Shown here piece after piece: positions 62,119 through 64,000 of a stretch of 64,000 bases of DNA. Origin of the DNA: Azospirillum griseum (lineage in GTDB: Bacteria; Pseudomonadota; Alphaproteobacteria; Azospirillales; Azospirillaceae); assembly GCF_003966125.1 (NCBI RefSeq), contig NZ_RXMA01000015.1, positions 12,254 to 76,253 of the forward strand, in the 5' to 3' direction. The notes beneath the pieces were generated by a model that was given only the letters and a program-made list of their open reading frames with translations, was not told where the DNA came from and did not search any database. The first letter of the stretch is position 1; the number at the start of each line of letters is the position of its first letter. The position numbers and the translations under genes are program-made.

Positions 62119-62138
62119 GGCGGCGGTTTTCCGCCGCC
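62119..62138. terminator. GC-rich hairpin between convergent genes
   Basis: GGCGGCGG (62119-62126) and CCGCCGCC (62131-62138) form a perfect 8-bp stem with a TTTT loop, in the gap between the convergent gp19-like and YgiQ genes. A short TT follows on the plus strand. Likely a bidirectional terminator. Confidence 0.5.
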
Positions 62139-62145
62139 TTCGGCA

Positions 62146-64000
62146 TCAGCGGCGCGGGCCGGTGTTGCGCCGCCCCTTGCCCGCCTGCTGGGTCAGGAAG
62201 GTGGTTCCCTTGCCGCTTGGCGTGGGGACGTTGCCGGTCTTCGCGGTGCTTTTCAGGCCGCCGCCCTTCGGACCCGTTTCGCGCGGCTTGGCGGTCGCCC
62301 CCACCGGCTGCCAGGCGGGGATGAGCTGGTGTTCGCCCGGTCCGATCAGGTCGCTGCGGCCCATCGCCTTCAGGGCGTCGCGCAGGATCGGCCAGTTGTC
62401 CGGGTCGTGGTAGCGCAGGAACGCCTTGTGCAAGCGGCGCTGGCGCAGGCCCTTGGCGGTCTGCACCTCCTCCGACCCGGTGCGGCGGACCGGGCGCAGG
62501 GGGTTGCGTTCGCTGTGATACATGGCGGTCGCCAGCGACATCGGCGAGGGCAGGAAGGTTTGCACCTGATCGGCCTTGAAGCCGTTCCGCTTCAGCCACA
62601 GGGCGAGATTCATCATGTCCTCATCCGTCGTGCCGGGGTGGGCGGCGATGAAATAGGGGATGAGGTAGAGCTTTTTCCCGGCCTCCTTCGCGGCCTTGTC
62701 GAACATCCGCTTGAACTCGTCATAGGCTCCGATGCCGGGCTTCATCATCTTGCCCAGCGGCCCCGGTTCGGTGTGTTCGGGCGCGATCTTCAGATAGCCG
62801 CCGACATGGTGGGTGACGAGTTCCTTCACATATTCCGGGTTCCGCACGGCGAGGTCATAGCGCAGGCCGGACGCGATGTGGATTTTCTTCACCCCCGGCA
62901 CGGCGCGGGCCTTGCGGTAGAGCTGCACCAGCGAGGAATGATCGGTGTTCAGATTCTTGCAGATGTCGGGGAAGACGCAGGACGGGCGGCGGCAGACCGA
63001 TTCGGTTTCCTTGTCCTTGCAGGCCAGCCGGTACATGTTGGCGGTCGGCCCGCCCATGTCGGAAATCGTGCCGGTGAAGCCCTTGGTCTTGTCGCGGATC
63101 AGCTCGATCTCGCGCAGGATGGAGGCTTCGGAACGGCTTTGGATGATCCGGCCCTCATGCTCGGTGATCGAGCAGAAGGAGCAGCCGCCGAAACAGCCGC
63201 GCATGATGTTGACCGAAAAGCGGATCATCTCCCACGCCGGAATCCGCGCGTCGCCATAGACCGGGTGCGGCGCGCGGGCGTAGGCGAGGTCATAGACCCC
63301 GTCCATCTCGTTGGTTTCGAGCGGGATCGGCGGCGGGTTCAGCCATACCTCGCGCTCGCCATGGCGCTGGATCAGGGCGCGGGCGTTGCCGGGGTTGCTT
63401 TCCTGGTGCAGAATCCGGCTGGCATGGGCGTACAGCACCTTGTCGGCGCTGACCTGCTCGTAAGAGGGCAGGCGCACCACCATGCGGTCGGCCCCCGGCG
63501 CGCGCGGCGACACGGTGACGGTCGGGTCGTCGATGGAGCTGCTGTCGATCTCGGTCCATCCCTCCGGCACGCCGCTGCGCATGATGGCGGTGCCGCGAAT
63601 GTCGGTCATCTCGCGGATCGATTCCCCGGCCAGCGCGCGTTGCGCGATCTCGATGATCGCGCGTTCGGCGTTGCCATAGACCAGCATGTCGGCCTTGGAA
63701 TCCATCAGGACGGAGCGGCGGATCTTCTCGCTCCAATGGTCGTATTGGGCGATGCGGCGCAGGGACGCCTCGATGCCGCCCAGCACCACCGGAACGCCCT
63801 TGAAGGCTTCGCGGCAGCGTTGGGCGTAGACGGTGACGGCGCGGTCGGGGCGCTTGCCGCCCTCGTCGTTGGGGGTGTAGCTGTCGTTGTGGCGCAGGCG
63901 GCGGTCGGCGGTGTAGTGATTCACCATCGAATCCATGTTGCCGCCGGTCACGCCCCAAAACAGGCGCGGCGCGCCCAGAACGCGGAAGGCCTCGGCGCTG
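62146..64000 (-). CDS. ygiQ: YgiQ-family radical SAM protein, 5' end outside window
   Basis: The visible 618 residues contain the radical SAM cluster motif CFGGCSFC (Cys-x3-Cys-x2-Cys) within [20 protein letters not shown], and the YgiQ-type N-terminal DUF and C-terminal regions ([20 protein letters not shown] and [18 protein letters not shown]). The reading frame is open to base 64000, so the start lies beyond. Members form a [4Fe-4S] cluster and 5'-deoxyadenosyl radical; the reaction is unknown. The C-terminal tail is Lys/Gly/Thr-rich and variable. It converges with the gp19-like gene. Confidence 0.93.
   Translation of the reverse strand, partial: SAEAFRVLGAPRLFWGVTGGNMDSMVNHYTADRRLRHNDSYTPNDEGGKRPDRAVTVYAQRCREAFKGVPVVLGGIEASLRRIAQYDHWSEKIRRSVLMDSKADMLVYGNAERAIIEIAQRALAGESIREMTDIRGTAIMRSGVPEGWTEIDSSSIDDPTVTVSPRAPGADRMVVRLPSYEQVSADKVLYAHASRILHQESNPGNARALIQRHGEREVWLNPPPIPLETNEMDGVYDLAYARAPHPVYGDARIPAWEMIRFSVNIMRGCFGGCSFCSITEHEGRIIQSRSEASILREIELIRDKTKGFTGTISDMGGPTANMYRLACKDKETESVCRRPSCVFPDICKNLNTDHSSLVQLYRKARAVPGVKKIHIASGLRYDLAVRNPEYVKELVTHHVGGYLKIAPEHTEPGPLGKMMKPGIGAYDEFKRMFDKAAKEAGKKLYLIPYFIAAHPGTTDEDMMNLALWLKRNGFKADQVQTFLPSPMSLATAMYHSERNPLRPVRRTGSEEVQTAKGLRQRRLHKAFLRYHDPDNWPILRDALKAMGRSDLIGPGEHQLIPAWQPVGATAKPRETGPKGGGLKSTAKTGNVPTPSGKGTTFLTQQAGKGRRNTGPRR

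Noticed and set aside
1-64000. CRISPR array, tRNA, rRNA or complete insertion sequence
   Set aside because: No spacer-repeat array, cloverleaf-like segment, rRNA stretch or transposase gene was recognised on either strand by eye.

Overview
The window is high-GC DNA with densely packed genes on both strands, apart from one AT-rich patch near 58.9-61.3 kb. The gene complement points to a free-living alphaproteobacterium of the Rhodospirillales/Azospirillum type: a NasST-style nitrate-assimilation leader, a fused nitrate-transport ATPase, TPR-linked SPINDLY/FkbM modification genes, many LysR regulators and chemoreceptors. This taxonomic call is inference; no rRNA or other marker is present.

Layout. 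1-5.4 kb: end of a TPR-repeat gene, mismatch uracil-DNA glycosylase, a LysR regulator divergent from a DHA2 efflux pump, and a DoxX protein divergent from another LysR. 5.5-17.2 kb: nitrate assimilation, with nrtA-nrtB-nrtCD on the minus strand and nirB-nirD-nasA-cobA on the plus strand. The two operons diverge from an 0.8-kb control region with two facing sigma-54 -24/-12 elements; each transcript then carries RNA hairpins of the ANTAR (NasT) type, and the nirB leader also has a clear intrinsic terminator that one hairpin would pre-empt. 17.2-19.5 kb: a small membrane protein and a transmembrane chemoreceptor.

19.5-36.2 kb: a twelve-gene minus-strand catabolic cluster. It holds DUF1302 and DUF1329 proteins, a C-C-bond hydrolase-like enzyme, a two-domain VOC dioxygenase, a Rieske protein, an FAD monooxygenase, an SMP-30 lactonase, a cyclase-family hydrolase, an FAH-family hydrolase, a YCF48-like protein, an RND transporter and a NAD-dependent epimerase/dehydrogenase. 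A NodD/LinR-like LysR regulator is divergent. The set looks like uptake and ring cleavage of a hydrophobic aromatic compound whose identity cannot be read from the sequence. 36.2-40.7 kb: a LysR regulator divergent from a molybdenum hydroxylase pair (IorA/IorB type), a Tat-exported cyclophilin-like protein and a zinc alcohol dehydrogenase.

40.8-52.8 kb: housekeeping and accessory genes: ispE, a small serine hydrolase, a cytoplasmic chemoreceptor with a sugar-diacid-type sensor, a methyltransferase divergent from gloB, a glutathione transferase, an NlpC/P60 peptidase, an SbmA-like ABC protein with degraded ATPase motifs, GH1 and GH4 glycosidases and an MFS transporter. 53.0-58.7 kb: a 1,630-residue protein joining TPRs, a SPINDLY-type (GT41) domain, a heptosyltransferase-type (GT9) domain and a third unassigned GT-B-like region, coupled to an FkbM methyltransferase.

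58.9-61.4 kb: an AT-rich two-gene module, an unknown Asn/Ser/Thr-rich protein and a PI-PLC X-domain protein, lying between imperfect direct repeats and followed by a solitary phage-tail-tube (gp19)-like gene. The window ends inside a YgiQ-type radical SAM gene. The strongest leads are the double sigma-54/ANTAR control region, the AT-rich phospholipase module, the triple glycosyltransferase fusion and the degraded ABC protein.
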